From: Pseudomonadota bacterium
GTDB taxonomy: Bacteria; Pseudomonadota; Gammaproteobacteria; Arenicellales; Poriferihabitantaceae
Direction: 5' to 3'
DNA: 6,257 bases
NCBI GenBank assembly: GCA_024226105.1
Contig: JAAELZ010000675.1
Span: 1 to 6,257 of the forward strand
In this document: piece after piece, positions 5,818-6,257 of the stretch
How positions within the stretch are numbered: position 1 is the stretch's first letter
How the letters are laid out: each line of letters starts with the position of its first letter
Program-made: the position numbers and the translations under genes
The notes under the pieces: model-generated
What the model was told of the DNA's origin: nothing
Seen by the model: only the letters and a program-made list of their open reading frames with translations
Database searches by the model: none

Positions 5818-6257
5818 GGTCTGCGCAAGTTAAAAGTAAAAGACATTCAAAGCCGTGAAGGTGTTTTGCATTTTCTGGTAAACGGTAAAGGTGGGAAAAT
5901 CCGCTACGTGCCAGTTCAGCCAATGGCACTACGACTAATCGAGGATTATTTGATAATGGCCGGGCACCGGGAAGAACTGAAAGGCCCACTTTTCCGGCCT
6001 GTCAAAAATAATCGTACAGGTAAGTTAAATCGAGCATTAGATCCAAACTCTATCTACCAGAATATTGTTCGGAAATATGGGGTCGACACCGGCCTGAATA
6101 TAGTAGTTAACGGCCTATGCGTTCATGCCATGCGGGCAACAGCAGCGACAAACGCTCTGTCCCACGAAGCTGATATTTCAAGAGTGCAGGAATGGCTTGG
6201 TCATGCTAACGTGTCCACGACACGACTATATGACCGTCGAAATATGCGTCCTGAAGA
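5818..6257 (+). pseudogene. Tyrosine recombinase (phage-type integrase) remnant, N-terminus lost, 3' end outside the window
   Basis: This frame encodes the catalytic domain of a XerC/D-like site-specific recombinase, which cuts and rejoins DNA through a 3'-phosphotyrosine link. A TAG (5815-5817) closes the frame immediately upstream, and no start codon with a ribosome site is present. Catalytic residues are visible in order: a GLR triplet at 5818-5826 that could hold the first Arg, Lys in GKGGKIR (5887-5889), HAMR (His 6124, Arg 6133), His in LGHANVSTT (6202-6204) and Tyr in LYDRR (6229-6231). GLR is followed directly by KLKVKDI, whereas XerD has five more residues there. So there is either a small deletion or a chance triplet at a breakpoint. 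The core-binding N-terminal domain is absent. The frame is uninterrupted to the window edge, and by family length only a few codons should remain beyond. It probably marks a former mobile element or integrated island. Confidence 0.8.

Overview
The window looks like a proteobacterial chromosome, most likely gammaproteobacterial. That is inferred from the sigma70-type promoters, the Tat-exported proteins with an AHA-QTS cleavage region, the family types and the XerC/D-like recombinase; no marker gene fixes a taxon. It splits into two parts. Positions 1 to about 2100 are GC-rich and ordinary. From about 2100 to the end the DNA is visibly more AT-rich, carries repeats and gene remnants, and reads as an accessory or repeatedly rearranged segment.

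Left part: the window opens inside an EamA/DMT-family membrane transporter whose true start lies upstream (open from base 2, stop at 823). A class III adenylate/guanylate cyclase follows (890-2098). An extended -10 element sits so close to its ATG that the mRNA may be almost leaderless. Its catalytic domain keeps both metal aspartates and the Asn/Arg pair but has changed purine-selecting residues.

Middle: on the minus strand lies a DUF1254/DUF1214 probable lipoprotein (3150 down to 2170) with a perfect Shine-Dalgarno sequence. Three tandem copies of a 25-bp repeat lie upstream of it (3181-3255). Next comes a 136-bp imperfect inverted repeat (3304-3439) that would fold into a branched cruciform. 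A small Tat-exported protein (3642-4172) follows, whose stop lies 14 bp from the end of a dead micrococcal-nuclease-like gene on the opposite strand (4450-4187). That pseudogene has an in-frame TGA at codon 6 and lacks the second half of the nuclease fold.

Right part: about 450 bp without a convincing gene leads to a textbook promoter (4842-4870) and a second Tat-exported protein (4898-5548). Both Tat proteins share the same signal-peptide pattern, RRK-L-x-K then W-x-x-P-[IV]-[IV] then LP-x-HAQTS, while their mature parts look unrelated. The window ends in the catalytic part of a tyrosine recombinase that lacks its N-terminus (5818 to the edge).

The most interesting material is the pair of Tat proteins with a shared signal module, lying among a disrupted nuclease, a cruciform repeat and an integrase remnant. 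No defined biochemical pathway joins the genes. The mobile-element interpretation is inference.
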